A stretch of 64,000 bases of DNA from the NCBI GenBank assembly GCA_047967505.1, contig CM106541.1; one strand, given 5' to 3'. Source of the stretch: Dipteris shenzhenensis (Eukaryota > Polypodiophyta > Polypodiopsida > Gleicheniales). Both the position numbers and the translations under genes were made by a program. Below the pieces are notes generated by a model. It had not been told where the DNA came from. It did not search any database and was given only the letters and a program-made list of their open reading frames with translations. Positions within the stretch are counted from its first letter, which is position 1, and the number at the start of each line of letters is the position of its first letter. This document shows positions 63,741 through 64,000 of the stretch, piece after piece.

Positions 63741-64000
63741 GCACAGAACAAAAAGATCTCCAGGGCCCCGACATGTTTTGTGCACTTGGACAAATTGGCA
63801 CCTACAGGAACCTGTCAACCGAGGAAGAGGGAGCTCTTCCTGACATGTTTGAGGAATTGGGGGACGTCATTAATTTGGCGGACAGGATGAATTACAGCGA
63901 CAGGTATGCGTGGATGAAAAGGTCCTTGCATCTTGCTCAGCGTATCATGGATGACACCTTCACGCAGCTTGGGACAGCGGTCTTCAATTCCACAGGTTAT
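63732..64000 (+). CDS. 3' coding block, third frame, cut by the window edge
   Basis: From about 63732, after an acceptor-like TTCCCTTGCAG, the frame reading LPRTEQKDLQGPDMFCALGQ stays open to the last base, with ALPDMFEELGDVINLADRMN and YAWMKRSLHLAQRIMDDTF. The helical, non-repetitive composition makes it the likely continuation of the block. Whether the frame change is splicing or decay cannot be told here. Confidence 0.45.

Larger units (their letters stand above)
48364..64000 (+). mobile_element. Large Ty3/gypsy retrotransposon (non-chromodomain, Tat/Athila-like), right end beyond window
   Basis: Ordered parts are: LTR-like leader, primer-binding site at 49436, gag-protease (49513-53394), RT-RNase H (53270-55921), integrase (to 57074), a 48-bp minisatellite, a pyrimidine-rich minisatellite and a 3' coding block to the window end. 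DGGA at the protease site, FLDD in RT and lack of an integrase chromodomain suggest the Tat/Athila branch. Internal tandem repeats between pol and the 3' LTR are known for Tat/Ogre-type elements. The left boundary is approximate, and no repeat of the 5' LTR was found before 64000. Membership of the region beyond 57074 is inferred from position and strand. Confidence 0.7.

Noticed and set aside
1-64000. tRNA or rRNA genes
   Set aside because: No cloverleaf with A/B boxes or rRNA core sequence was noticed by eye. A tRNAscan run would be needed to exclude one.

Overview
The window looks like nuclear DNA from a land plant with a large, transposon-rich genome. It is most likely a seed-free vascular plant, probably a fern. 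Three observations point there: an intronless PLS-type pentatricopeptide-repeat (PPR) gene of the style abundant in ferns and lycophytes; a spliced class III nucleotide cyclase, a gene class known in plants mainly from lineages with flagellated sperm; and mostly dead LTR-retrotransposon, LINE and satellite DNA. The assignment is inference. No prokaryotic gene organisation is visible.

Layout. 1-9.8 kb: short repeats, a Ty1/copia gag relic, a possible orphan exon and a decayed non-specific phospholipase C gene (minus strand). 9.9-12.3 kb: an intact PPR gene, the clearest host gene. 13.8-16.6 kb: a Penelope-like reverse-transcriptase relic (minus) and a LINE relic (plus). 17-22 kb: LTR debris, including a 2.05-kb non-autonomous LTR element with its own 154-codon ORF, nested in an older copia element. 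22.5-29.4 kb: a gypsy element broken by an inversion, a DUF7869-type pseudogene and an acidic-repeat ORF. 29.6-34 kb: about 24 copies of a 182-bp satellite. 34-38 kb: purine-rich DNA, GC-rich hairpins, a gypsy RNase H relic and very long palindromic microsatellites. 38.7-41.5 kb: a decayed coding chain of unknown family. 42.7-47.3 kb (minus): the last three exons of a class III adenylyl-cyclase-type gene. One 3.6-kb intron of this gene holds a gypsy fragment and a 335-bp hairpin. 47.7-48.3 kb (minus): a LINE 3' end.

48.4 kb to the right edge is dominated by one large Ty3/gypsy element of the non-chromodomain (Tat/Athila-like) type on the plus strand: LTR-like sequence, primer-binding site, gag-protease with four CCHC zinc knuckles, RT-RNase H and integrase. 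Directly after integrase comes a 2.6-kb array of a 48-bp minisatellite with higher-order structure, then a pyrimidine-rich minisatellite, then a further multi-frame coding region of unknown function that runs off the window. No 3' LTR is visible.

The two host genes with intact reading frames are independent: the PPR protein should act in organelle RNA metabolism and the cyclase in cAMP signalling. The strongest candidates for something new are the cyclase gene, the gypsy element with its extra zinc knuckles, internal satellite and 3' coding block, the Penelope-like RT, and the small LTR element carrying a private ORF.
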